Source: Chlorophyllum brunneum | Taxonomy: Eukaryota > Basidiomycota > Agaricomycetes > Agaricales > Agaricaceae | DNA length: 64,000 bases | Direction of reading: 5' to 3' | Assembly: GCA_963576785.1 (NCBI GenBank) | Contig: OY756145.1 | Span: forward strand, 2,356,001-2,420,000 | Shown: one piece after another, positions 48,282 through 58,779 of the stretch | How the letters are laid out: each line of letters opens with the position of its first letter | Position numbering within the stretch: position 1 is the stretch's first letter | Position numbers and translations under genes: made by a program | The notes under the pieces: model-generated | Databases searched by the model: none | Told to the model about the DNA's origin: nothing | What the model saw: the letters and a program-made list of their open reading frames with translations, nothing else

Positions 48282-49838
48282 ATGCAACAAGAATTCCTCT
48301 GTTCGTCTTGCAGCCAGAGTCGACCTTCTGTATCTTCAGCAGAAACGCACCCCTCCTCACTTCACGAGGAGATCGCGCATATAAACCAGGAGACCAAGAG
48401 GCTAGAAGAGCAGATACTGCTGCTTAACGCCAAAAAGGCTGCCCTCCTCCATCGATTGAACTCACTCACCTCATCCACGAAGGATATCCCACCAGAAACC
48501 CTCTCCATCATCTTCGAACATACATGTGCACCGCGTCTTGGTCGTAATGAACTTGACCATGAAAATGCGTATATACCCGACAGGGTTGTCGAAAAACGAT
48601 TTCCGGCCGTGTGCCTGGGTGCAGTGTGTTCCGAGTGGCGTCGCGTCGCTTGGTCTACTCCCCAGCTGTGGACATCAGTTGTTCTAGACATAACTCTTAA
48701 CAGAACAAAGACGGCTGCTATGCTCTTGCAGTTGTATCTGGACAACGTCGGGAACCTCCCGCTCTCCCTTAACCTCCGCCACCTCGAGTTGAGCACGGAT
48801 GGTCCGCACGCGTGGAATACCGACAATATCACAGTATTGCTGCAGCCAGTCTTGAACATCCTGCTAAGTGGCGACAGCATGGACAGGCTAGGAGCCCTAC
48901 GACTGGGTGGCGAACTGTCCCATTGGGTCGGGTATATCACCAACCAATACCCGAGACTCAGAGCCCTATCTCTTGATCACATGAAGGCTTATGACAACCC
49001 GGTCGAGGTTTCCAACATTCCATCCCTTCGGCAGTTCAGTCTCTACAGATACGAGGGATTCTTCGTCACGTTCATGGCAACAGAAAACATTACTGTAGTC
49101 GACTTCACTTTTACGTCTATGCGTCTCTGCATACACGTTCTCGCACAGTGTCCGAATCTCGTGGAATGCCACTGTCGAATGCCGGAGCTGTCGAACTCTC
49201 TCGATCCGGATTCATTTATGGGATCAACAGATCCGGAGATCATCTTTCCTCGGCTTGAAATACTCTCTTGGACGCTGGGCAGGTACCCTTGGAACGAGAT
49301 GTTCCTCTCTCGCCTTCGCATCCCAGCCATCCGTAGGCTCGACCTCTATGAACATTATAATCGTATCGACCCATTGGGTAAACAGACTGTCGCCAATTTC
49401 TTCTCCCGACTCCCGTCAACTCTAGTCACGATTGGATTTCACGATGGATTCGAGGAATGGAACCGAGCGGACATAACTCAATACCTACATTCCTTGAATC
49501 ATATACGCAGCCTTACCCTCCGACATTGTCCACCAGCCTTTGTGCAACATGTCGTACAGGCACTGACTCCGGACTTGGAGGCTGCGGTCAATGGGATGGG
49601 TCCGATACCCCACCTAACTGAAATGCTGATCCAGCGTCACAGCTGGGGTGTTGTTGATGATCTGGTGACTTTGCTGAGTCGCAGAACAGATTGGCGCGGG
49701 GCCCAGGTCTTCCAGCTCAAGATAGATGAACTGGGTGAAGACGCAGAACATTTTCGTGAGAGGCTCGAGAAGGCGGCTCAGCGCGATGGGTATCTTGTCG
49801 AGTATTCTGATCCTTACAAGGATGTAGACGCTGATTAG
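48282..49838 (+). CDS. F-box-like protein, type B, copy 1
   Basis: Single exon of 518 residues from ATG 48282. I reject the longer frame from 48099 because it begins at TTG. The N terminus has a CSSCSQS Cys pair, then a coiled coil (EIAHINQETKRLEEQILLLN) and an F-box (IPPETLSIIFEHTCAPRLG) followed by CLGAVCSEWRRVAWSTPQLW. Leucine-rich segments follow, among them LRIPAIRRLDLYEHYN. It is nearly identical in many stretches to the gene at 51807-53363. F-box proteins link Skp1-cullin ligases to their targets; the target is unknown. It is divergent from the type-A gene with 341 bases between the two ATGs. Confidence 0.85.
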   Translation: MQQEFLCSSCSQSRPSVSSAETHPSSLHEEIAHINQETKRLEEQILLLNAKKAALLHRLNSLTSSTKDIPPETLSIIFEHTCAPRLGRNELDHENAYIPDRVVEKRFPAVCLGAVCSEWRRVAWSTPQLWTSVVLDITLNRTKTAAMLLQLYLDNVGNLPLSLNLRHLELSTDGPHAWNTDNITVLLQPVLNILLSGDSMDRLGALRLGGELSHWVGYITNQYPRLRALSLDHMKAYDNPVEVSNIPSLRQFSLYRYEGFFVTFMATENITVVDFTFTSMRLCIHVLAQCPNLVECHCRMPELSNSLDPDSFMGSTDPEIIFPRLEILSWTLGRYPWNEMFLSRLRIPAIRRLDLYEHYNRIDPLGKQTVANFFSRLPSTLVTIGFHDGFEEWNRADITQYLHSLNHIRSLTLRHCPPAFVQHVVQALTPDLEAAVNGMGPIPHLTEMLIQRHSWGVVDDLVTLLSRRTDWRGAQVFQLKIDELGEDAEHFRERLEKAAQRDGYLVEYSDPYKDVDAD

Positions 49839-50071
49839 TACAGAGTTGCGATTTACTTGATGTGCTCTGTAGACGCTGAGTTGAAGTCGGGAATGGCGGG
49901 TGTTTTATTCGGCCTGTTGCACACGTTCGTACGCCATCCGAAGCTAAGCAAAAGGAAAGTCAGCAGAACCAAATTTTATTGATTGACGTTGATTTCTGGT
50001 TAAAGTCTACCCATATATGAACGTGATCCACTCTTAGAGTCCCGGTTCAAGGGCTCAGGGCGCCCACTTAC

Positions 50072-51463
50072 TCAACAAGTGTTTTCTGCTATGACACTAT
50101 CAACGACTTCGACATTACCAAAATCTCGCATCTTCTGTTGACTAGAATAGAATGCGTCATCTAGGTATGCATCGCCCGGATAAACAATTCGTAGAACAAA
50201 TTTGTTCCCGCCGTCAGGTAAAGATTGAGATCGTGTTCCCAGCATGACCGAGAGAGATTCCAAAACTGAAGAGAGCATAGCTTGCGAGCGAATCTGCACA
50301 ACGTCGAGCAATAGTTCGTCTACTTGAGGAACAAACAACATCCCGGTTTGAGCATGAGTTTCTGACATCAGTTGCGCGAATTTAATGAGCAACGACCCGG
50401 ACCAGCGTTGCATCTCCAGCCTTTTCACACATTCCATAGCACGAAGAAGCTGGCGTAGACCTGAATCGAGGTCTGTAAGCCATGAGAATTCTGACAGAGT
50501 GACGGATGAAAGGGACTGAGAGGATTGGATAATGGTGGTGGCGCTATTAAGTGAGCTTGAGGAAGGTCTGAAGAATCCGGTGCTCCCGAAATCAAACTCT
50601 AGCCTTTCCGCCATTGGGAGTCTGATACGCTGGAATACTGACATCTCGGAATGGGAAATTTCAAGCCAGTGGAATGTTTTGACATTACTGAGGACAATCG
50701 GTGGAGGTGGAGTGGAATCTGGTGGTGACGACAAAGGTTCAGGGAAGTCGACAGTATCGGGAGGATGACCACGATACCGAACATCCGTAAGCGTTGAAGG
50801 TAAGATTGCGTGTACCAGGAAGGAGTTGAAGGGTATGTGTTCCAAACTCAGTTTTCTGAGAAGAGGAAATGGTACGTCAACACTGCCGGGCATGCCTCCC
50901 TCGCCAACGGTGTTCAGAGCGCTGGCACGCAACTTTATTGTTTTTTCCACCGTCAGAACCATGAGTTGTGGGAATACGCCACGGGAGGGGAGCTGCGCCA
51001 GCCACATCTCTGGTAGATACCTGAGTGTGAGCGCCAACAATCTTTTCCTGCACCTGCGCGAGAATACAATCGATGCAATTCCGTTGAAAAGGCCCACGTG
51101 AAGTGATGTTGCGGCTTCGCTACAGATAGTGGTGGGTGCAAAGGAGCAGAAACAAAGTCCGAGGGAGAACCGTCCCCCTGATCTCCCAAGATAGAGTTTG
51201 AGGAGCCTGACACAAGCGCTAATGTTTCCAGGCATGATCTCCACATTTAAGTTTGACCAAAAGGATGGGTTTGCAACCACCACCTTCCTCCAAGACATAC
51301 AGACACTGGAGAGAGAAATGACATAGGAAGGCTTTTGGCCTAAACACGGATGCAGAGAGCCAGAATTTTGGCTAGGGCGGGGGAGACGTGCGGCTTCCAA
51401 GACGAGTCCAATGATGCGGGACCAGATTTCGAATGGAATGATAGTAAGTATGCCGGGCTGCAT
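50072..51463 (-). CDS. F-box-like protein, type A, copy 2
   Basis: Single exon, about 463 residues from ATG 51463 (MQPGILTIIPFEIWSRIIGL). An open extension reaches another ATG at 51610 (MTWTLPMALNAWNL), but the matching sequence in copy 1 is frameshifted, so I prefer the shorter form. The F-box-like start continues with YVISLSSVCMSWRKVVVANP. Leucine-rich segments follow (LRKLSLEHIPFNSFLVHAIL). The C terminus ends VDSVIAENTC, longer than and different from copy 1. It belongs to the second unit of a direct tandem duplication. Function is inferred only from the F-box family. Confidence 0.75.
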   Translation of the reverse strand: MQPGILTIIPFEIWSRIIGLVLEAARLPRPSQNSGSLHPCLGQKPSYVISLSSVCMSWRKVVVANPSFWSNLNVEIMPGNISACVRLLKLYLGRSGGRFSLGLCFCSFAPTTICSEAATSLHVGLFNGIASIVFSRRCRKRLLALTLRYLPEMWLAQLPSRGVFPQLMVLTVEKTIKLRASALNTVGEGGMPGSVDVPFPLLRKLSLEHIPFNSFLVHAILPSTLTDVRYRGHPPDTVDFPEPLSSPPDSTPPPPIVLSNVKTFHWLEISHSEMSVFQRIRLPMAERLEFDFGSTGFFRPSSSSLNSATTIIQSSQSLSSVTLSEFSWLTDLDSGLRQLLRAMECVKRLEMQRWSGSLLIKFAQLMSETHAQTGMLFVPQVDELLLDVVQIRSQAMLSSVLESLSVMLGTRSQSLPDGGNKFVLRIVYPGDAYLDDAFYSSQQKMRDFGNVEVVDSVIAENTC

Positions 51464-51691
51464 AATATACGAGAGCTGATGATTTAGGGAGGTAGAAGAG
51501 TGGTTTGAGATAATGTTTCTGACGTTGAAAAGTAAATTTAGCGCCTGGACAACCCGAGTCGCACGTTGTAAATTCCAGGCGTTCAGGGCCATCGGAAGGG
51601 TCCAAGTCATGAATTAAGCCATTCAGGCTGGCACGTTGTTTTGGGATCAAGACATAGTAGGTTCCAATTTCTGCGCTCAACCAAGGATACG

Positions 51692-51715
51692 GATAATCTA
51701 TGATTGTAGATTATC
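51692..51715. promoter_or_regulatory. Inverted GATA repeat in the F-box pair promoter, copy 2
   Basis: The same 9-base arms GATAATCTA and TAGATTATC as in the first promoter, with spacer TGATTG. It lies about 229 bases from the minus-strand ATG and 92 from the plus-strand ATG, nearly the same spacing as copy 1. Confidence 0.55.
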
Positions 51716-51806
51716 TCAGCAGAACAAACGAACATCATGACCATCTTCGTGATAAAAATTCTTCAACCCTAAACAGAAGCCACCAATCCGACATCACAAC
51801 AGACCC

Positions 51807-53363
51807 ATGCAAGAAGAATTCCTCTGTTCGTCTTGCGGCCAGAGTCTACCTTCTGTATTATCAGCAGAGGTACACCCCTCCTCTTTACACGAGGAGATCG
51901 CATATATAAACCAGGAAACCAAGAGGCTAGAAGAGCAGATACTGCTGCTTAACGCCAAAAAGGCTGCCCTCCTCCATCGATTGAACTCACTCACCTCATC
52001 CACGAAGGATATCCCACCAGAAACCCTCTCCATCATCTTCGAACATACATGTGCACCACGCCTTGGTCGCAAAGGGCTTGGTCACGAAAACGCGTATATT
52101 CCTGACAGGGTTGTCGAGAAAAGATTTCCAGCCGTGTGCCTGGGTGCAGTGTGTTCCGAGTGGCGTCGCGTCGCTTGGTCTACTCCCGAACTGTGGACAT
52201 CAGTTGTTCTAGACATAACTCTTAACAGAACAAAGACGGCTGCCATGCTCTTGCAGCTGTATCTGGACAACATCGGGAACCTCCCGCTCTCCCTTAACCT
52301 CCGCCATCTCGAGTCGAATATGGATGGTCCGCACGCGTGGAATGCCGACAATGTCACAGCATTGCTGCAGCCAGTCTTGAATATCCTGTTAAGCGGCGAC
52401 AACATGGACAGGCTAGGAGCCCTACGACTGGGTGGCGAACTGTCCCATTGGGTCGGGTATATCACCAACCAATACCCGAGACTCAGAGCCCTATCTCTTG
52501 ATCACATGAGGGTTTATGACAGTTTGGTGGAGGTTTCCAATATTCCATCTCTTCGCCAGTTCAGTCTCTACAAATACCAGGGATTGATCATTACTTTCGT
52601 GGCAACAGAAAACATTACCGTCCTCGACTTCACCTTTACGTCCATGCATCTCTGCGTACATATTCTCTTACAGTGTCCGAACGTCACAGAATGTCACTGT
52701 CGAATGCCAGACTCGTCAAAAACTTATAGTATGGATTCACTGGGGGGACTGGCAAGGCCGGAGTTCATCTTCCCTCACCTAAAAATACTCTCTTGGACGC
52801 TGAACGGGTATAATTGGAACGAGATGTTCCTCTCTCGCCTTCGTATCCCGGCCATTCGTAGGCTCGACTTCCATAAACATTTTGTTCGTACCAGTCCGTT
52901 AGATAAACGGACCGCCGCCAATTTCTTCTCCCGACTCCCGTCAACTCTAGTCACTATTGGATTTCACGATGGATTCGAGGGGTGGAACCAGGTGGACATC
53001 ATTCAATATCTATATTCATTGACTCATGTACGCAGCCTTACTCTCCGACGTTGTCCACCCGCCTTTGTGCAACATGTCGTACAGGCACTGACCCCGGATT
53101 CGGAGGCTGCGGTCAATGGGATGGGTCTGATGCCCCACCTAAATGAAATGCTGATCCAGCGTCACAGCTGGGGTGTTGTTGATGATCTGGTGACTTTGCT
53201 GAGTCGCAGAACAGATTGGCGCGGGGCCCAGGTCTTCCAGCTCAAGATAGATAAATTGGGTGAAGGCGCGGAACATTTTCGTGAGAGGCTCGAGAAGGCG
53301 GCTCAGCGTGACGGGTATCTTGTCGAGTATTCTGATCCATACAAGGGTGTGGAAGCGGATTAG
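51807..53363 (+). CDS. F-box-like protein, type B, copy 2
   Basis: Single exon, 518 residues, ATG 51807 (MQEEFLCSSCGQSLPSVLSA). The layout is the same as its paralogue: Cys pair, coiled coil (EIAYINQETKRLEEQILLLN), F-box (IPPETLSIIFEHTCAPRLG), then leucine-rich segments and a C terminus ending YSDPYKGVEAD. Conservation with copy 1 is very high over the first 200 residues and the last 60. It is lower around the region LDPDSFMGSTDP/YSMDSLGGLARP, the part that may contact a target. It is divergently paired with the type-A copy 2. Confidence 0.85.
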   Translation: MQEEFLCSSCGQSLPSVLSAEVHPSSLHEEIAYINQETKRLEEQILLLNAKKAALLHRLNSLTSSTKDIPPETLSIIFEHTCAPRLGRKGLGHENAYIPDRVVEKRFPAVCLGAVCSEWRRVAWSTPELWTSVVLDITLNRTKTAAMLLQLYLDNIGNLPLSLNLRHLESNMDGPHAWNADNVTALLQPVLNILLSGDNMDRLGALRLGGELSHWVGYITNQYPRLRALSLDHMRVYDSLVEVSNIPSLRQFSLYKYQGLIITFVATENITVLDFTFTSMHLCVHILLQCPNVTECHCRMPDSSKTYSMDSLGGLARPEFIFPHLKILSWTLNGYNWNEMFLSRLRIPAIRRLDFHKHFVRTSPLDKRTAANFFSRLPSTLVTIGFHDGFEGWNQVDIIQYLYSLTHVRSLTLRRCPPAFVQHVVQALTPDSEAAVNGMGLMPHLNEMLIQRHSWGVVDDLVTLLSRRTDWRGAQVFQLKIDKLGEGAEHFRERLEKAAQRDGYLVEYSDPYKGVEAD

Positions 53364-54027
53364 TACGAAGTTGCGAGGGATGCCGTCTTCATTTGATGCA
53401 ATTTGACAACTCAATCATTCGCCTAGTGATATCCATCTGTCCATGAAGGCATCGACACGAGTTCATTACTAACTATCCACAACTGACCTAGCTTGAGCAC
53501 CTTCAAACCTTCGTCCTCGTGTCACACTTGGACTTTCTGAGTCTCGTCCGAAGTGTACCTGAGTTGCTCTAGCAGCATTTTCGGTTCTCATTCTACAAGT
53601 CATGTCGGAACCACCGAATACTGGGGATAAACCTCTACACTTGATTGAACGCAGAGTCAACTAGGTAAATACTAATAAGATACTATAGTAATGTACTATA
53701 TAGATTCATCATCATTAGGATTCGTAAAACAACACAAGATTCAACCATACCTCATCAAATGAGGGAAAGGTTTTCAGGAAGAATGCAAACGAGTGACGAG
53801 AAATAACGAGCGGACGAGACGGCTTGAGCCGTCGTCTATACTAATATATGCGGGATCGGGGAAAAAAGTAAAATGAGAGGATGGATACAAAACCAACATT
53901 GCGCTCTTGTGGGTATCGAAAAAAAAGAGAACAACTAGACATTAAGACATGCAAAAAGAATGCATAGAGTGGACATAAAATAGCCCAACTCAAAAAATGC
54001 ACAAATACCCTGAAAGAAAATCAGAGC
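53364..54027. other. Convergent intergenic region
   Basis: The shared 3' region of an F-box gene and the vezatin-like gene. It is A-rich toward 53870-54010 and contains no supported gene. Confidence 0.5.
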
Positions 54028-57000
54028 TTACTCTGAACTCAACACCTGCTCCTCGTCTCTAACACCCCGTGTCCCAACCTCCCGCCTAAGGTTCTCTAAG
54101 AGACTTCCCATACTCATCAGACTCGTTCGTCTCGGAATCATGGACGTAGGAGAGTCCACATTGCTCAAACTCGACCTCCTCGGAATCATCGACGACCGTC
54201 TTGATAGTGACAGAGGGCCAGTAAACGACTCAACACTATTCCTCGGGGACTTGGCTAAAGGCGAGGAAATCCTCGCACTAGCAGGACGTCTTGGTCGGGG
54301 CGAGACAACCGGTGAAGGTAATTTCGACAAGGGAAGGTTTGGTGTCTCGAATGGCGAAGATAAATTCATTTCGGGGGTCGTGGACCCAGCCCCTTCCTGT
54401 TGCTCCGGTACCGCCTGTGATTCGGACATCCGAATTTCCGTCAAGCGTGACTGATTTTGAGGTTGAGGCTCTTCCCCTACCTTACGCCTCCTCTCTCCCA
54501 CTTTCCATATTACATCTTTCAACTCCTGCACCACATCTCCTCCGGGTCCCCACTTCTCATCATACCCTCCCCCACCGCCATGAATGACCGGCGAAGGCTC
54601 TAGTCCGAGGCTCAACCCCACGCTTACTCCCATGCCCAGTCCATTCTCTCTACGCGCTTTGACGAGCTTGATGCGTTCTTCTCTGCTCAGTTTCGACTTT
54701 GGCCGAAGAGGTGTGGGAGAGGTGGTAGATGTATCAGCCTCGAAGACTTGCTCAGCGCCAACGTGGGCGGGCGGCAAATATGTTACATCCGCGCTAAGGA
54801 GAAGCTCACTCGATGCGTCGTCCACGAATCCGATAGCTCCTCCATCAGAGTTTACGAGTCCCGCAGCGTCTTTGACGCCATCTTCGGAATGTGACGGTGA
54901 CAAAGTGTCAATTTTGTCTGATTCGTCACTCTGAGAGTCATGCCCTAGCCCAGGAACGCCTTCTTCTTCTCCTTCCTCTTCGAGATCGAGGTCGGCCAGC
55001 TGAGGTGGTTTCACGAGGTCCAAAAGTCGATTCCTCCCCCGCTCGCATTCTCTCAACGCGAACCCGAGTTCCCGTCTCAGCTTCTCGTATGTGCGCAAAG
55101 CGGGATGGTCACTATCCTCCTCACCAGCCGTCTCGGATGAAGGTTTGGCAGGGACAGGTGATAGTGGGAGAGGTGATGGTCCGGTTGAGTTCCTGAGGGT
55201 ACCAACACACTCTTCCAGGTACTTTCCCGCATCCTCTAGAGCACTTTGAATGGCGGCGACATGTCCTGCAAACCTACTCAGCTGACTTGGCATAGGTGCA
55301 AAGGACACCAATCCTCCTGTCTCTGTTCTGCCACCCCCAATGATCATCTCGCTCAGACTAGTCCGCCTTCTATCTTTCTCAGCGATCGTCTTCCTCGTCC
55401 CGACAATCTCTGTACCTGTCGCATGCAAATCAACAGACCCGGCGGGTGTAGGTGTTTGATCCCTCAACTTCATTGCCTCTACTTCCCTCATGGCTTCGCA
55501 CAACCTCGAACCAGCATCGCTCAGCGCTCCAATAAGCAACTCCATGACACTCTTCACATCATCCCAATATCCCGCTTCTGGTTCCCCTGCTCCATGTCTA
55601 CCAGCGGCAGCAAAAAGTACACCTGAGCTTAGAGGGATAGATATGGTCTCATCGTCTGTGAACCTCAGAGCGAGTAGGTGCGCACAAGCATAACGTTTCG
55701 CACCAAGGGCGCCTTGTAGCGCGTGTCGTAGTGCAGAGAGTGAGAGCGGCTGTCGAGGGGTATGGATCGATGTGAAGCGGGAAGAGGGTAGGAACGTCGA
55801 ACGTGGACTAAGCGGAAGAATGTACCCTTGCCCAGGCACTGACTTCGCAGGTGGTTGGGAGCGAGGTGGTGAAGATAGTGAGAAGGGAGAAGGTGACATG
55901 GAACGGGGACTAGAGAAGGATTCGAGTCCGCCGTGAGTTCGACTTTGTTGTAGTTTCAGAGCGGCTGCGGCGAAACTCGTATTGACTTCTTCCTCTTCAT
56001 CTTCGTTCTCATCCGGTTGAACAAAAGAGTTATCAAAGATTGAAGTGTCTACATCTGAAACCTCCGACACACGTGCGAGAGGGCTTGAAGGCGAAGGAGT
56101 GACAGGGGCACTGGGCGATGCTGCGGGGCTTGATGCAGGAGTCCCAAGACATGAAGACAAATCTGAGCGACGTCTTGAGCGTTTTTTTATCATGGGGGTC
56201 ATTGAGGCCGAACCATCCGTAGGAAACACGGAAAGACCACCAGAATGTGAATGCGGTCCATTCCAAGTCATACGTTTATGGTCCGTAAAAGTTGTTGCAG
56301 TCGAAGATGGCGAAGGAGTGGGTATGGATATCGGTCGCTCTCTTCGTTTACCGCGAGAAGGATATGACAGCGATTTCGCCGAGCGTGAAGGTGAATCATA
56401 GTACGGGAAGTTTGGTTTAACAGGGGACGGAGGAGCGTACATCTCGGATAGCTGTGATAAATCCGATGGTGAAGTCAAGGCGGAGAGCAGGTGACGAACA
56501 TTGTCGCATTGGGTTTGAGTCGTTTGGAGAGATGAGTGGAGTGCGACACGCAGGGAAGAGGATGGGAATGTGTGGGAAGATGAAGAGCCGGGAACGGTGC
56601 GTTCGTCTTGTTCGAGAGTAGTGACTACGTCTTGAACGATTAACTCCCATTGTGTGTTCGTCGTTATCAGTTCCTCGAGCGTTTCTAGGCACTGCAAGGA
56701 AGCTTGTCAAGTATAGGTTATGATTGAAAACCAGGTATACGTACAGGAGCTAGATCAAAGTGTCTTGCGCTCTGACTTTGCACTCGCAAGTAATAGATAC
56801 CCGCGAGCCCAGTCCATAGCGTCAACATCGCCAGCGTTGTCTGCCCGGCACTAAGAAGAACCGAAAAGATAACGACCAAGCCCGATAGGAGGCCATACTG
56901 CGTCTCATTCGCAGCAAAATCCGGGGAACATAATGTGGGAACAGCATGTTCTTGCCGGGTTTGCGAAAGTTCGCTTGACGTCCGACTATGTGGGAGATTG

Positions 57001-57549
57001 CCCGGTATTTGGTAACATCCACCCGAGGAATTACGCGGAACTTGGGAGTGTGGGGTATTGAGGTCTGGTGAGAGAAGGGAAGAAGAAATCACGTTGTACT
57101 TGAAACGTTCAACGAGAGGATTTGAGGGTTTCGTAAGTTGAGCGGTTGCGATGAGGGTTTCTATGTACTGTTGGTATGTCAGTAAACGATGTTTTGACGT
57201 CCAAGACAGTGAAGGTTGATAATTCCAGGTTCCTTTGATGAACAAAAATATCGTTCACAAGTGACAACTTACATGGAAGAGGTATATTAGGAACTGAGGT
57301 CTCCATTCGTCCGATTCATTTGCGGCGTCGTCGGGGTCAGTTTCGGGATCTGTGTCTGCCGGTAAGGATATAGGAAAGGGCTCTAGTTCCTGTATCAATG
57401 TGGCTGTTAAGCCAGGCATAATTTCGTCATCCTCGCCAGCCTCTGTTTAAACATTAGGCGGAGTCCTGGGCGGGGAGAAGGAACTAAACTTGCTACATAC
57501 CGCGTAGGTACTGTTCTAGAGGGTGTTCATCGAACACCGCCTGTGCCAT
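54028..57549 (-). CDS. Vezatin/Inp2-like myosin-binding membrane protein
   Basis: Four or more exons from ATG 57549 (MAQAVFDEHPLEQYLRG); roughly 1,100 residues. An acidic N-terminal stretch is followed by YIETLIATAQ and RFKYNVISSSLLSPDL. A hydrophobic pair of segments follows (YGLLSGLVVIFSVLLSAGQT; LAMLTLWTGLAGIYYLRV), then SARHFDLAPCLETLEELITT. This arrangement resembles the vezatin domain found in the yeast peroxisome-inheritance protein Inp2, which binds the myosin V tail. The long last exon is disordered and Ser/Pro-rich but contains helical parts (LSALRHALQGALGAKRYACA; HPALRTYEKLRRELGFALRE). Assignment rests on remembered family features, not an alignment; a different membrane adaptor is possible. 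Confidence 0.65.
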
Positions 57550-58779
57550 CGCATGTAGCCAATGGATTTTTTTGAAAATAATGAGCCGTGTAGGGATATA
57601 TGTCGTGAAAGAAAAGATAGGGAAAGAAATTGGCAGGCAGACACTTCGAAAGTGCTCTGTGACAATGGGTACTTTGTTTATGTAAGCAATACATCCCAAT
57701 CCTATTTGCGTCTATTTGTCCTTGCACTATCCCAGGCTGACGTCGCTTGTGGTAGTCCTTGGTTTCTAGTAACGGCAGCCAACCATGATAATCCCGAAGT
57801 CGCCGTTTTGTCAAACTCAGGTAGAGGATTGACAATGTTTGCTAAACCAGGCGGGGTCAGGGTTTCTTCTGACCTTCAGGAATGTTCCCTCTCAGGCGAA
57901 CCGCTCAACAGGACTAAGGATACCCTTTGGAATTGTCTGGCAGAATCACCCAAGTTACGGTATTCGCTCGACTCATACCGTGACTTGTGACCTCTACTCG
58001 CGGCGAACCCACGCCATGGTTTCATTCACACTACAGGCCTGGAATGTATATGCACACTAAATCTGGCGTCTGTCATGGCAATAGTCCTGTCCTCAAAAGG
58101 GACGTCGAAAACCTGTGGATTCCGCGACGTTTACTGTCATCGAGGACCTGTCAGCCCAAGGTTCCAGCCTCTCTCGTTTACTGATGTCTAGCATTTGGCC
58201 AAGTCAACAGGGCTGGCGGGATGTTGAACGGTCAGCTATCCTCTCCTGCTGGTTTGGCGTCAGTGGCGCTACCTAGAGGCCACCGCCTTCCGTGAATCAA
58301 TTTCAGCGTCAAATAGGATGTGGCATATCGAGCTGGCTGCTTCAGCACCATTCCACTGTCTTTGACATTAGGCCATACACACATTCTGTACGTGGTGTGT
58401 TCTCCTCCTCCAACCTACCCGTATCCGTCTTCGACTAATTATCACATTCCATCTTCCAGGTACATCCTTTAGAAAATCTATGTCGCAGATAACACATGCG
58501 GATACCTCAACAATCAATACCCCCATTAGAAGCTCGGTACCCTTAACTAAATATAGCCTCCTTAGAACTTACTTCCTCCAAATTGTCCGATAGCTCGCCA
58601 CAGGAGTGAAGACTGGAAGGGGCTTTAGGGCTGGTATCGAGCCTCGAATATTTCTCTAACCCATCTGAGGCACTTCTTTCGGGCCCTTTACCAGGGACCT
58701 ATTCACAAAGTGCCTACAAAAACGCAGACGAGTGCTTAAATCGTGCACCTGACGGTCTTTCTTGGTTCGCCTATTTACC
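57550..58779. other. Divergent promoter region
   Basis: About 1.2 kb between the vezatin-like gene and the P450 gene. A 142-codon plus-strand frame at 57562-57990 lacks recognisable features and is not called. Confidence 0.45.

Noticed and set aside
51464..51610. N-terminal extension of the type-A F-box copy 2
   Set aside because: The corresponding stretch in copy 1 is shifted by a 4-base difference, so it is probably untranslated.
57562..57990. Plus-strand 142-codon frame in the promoter region
   Set aside because: No motif, no splice continuation, and it sits in the divergent promoter of two solid genes.
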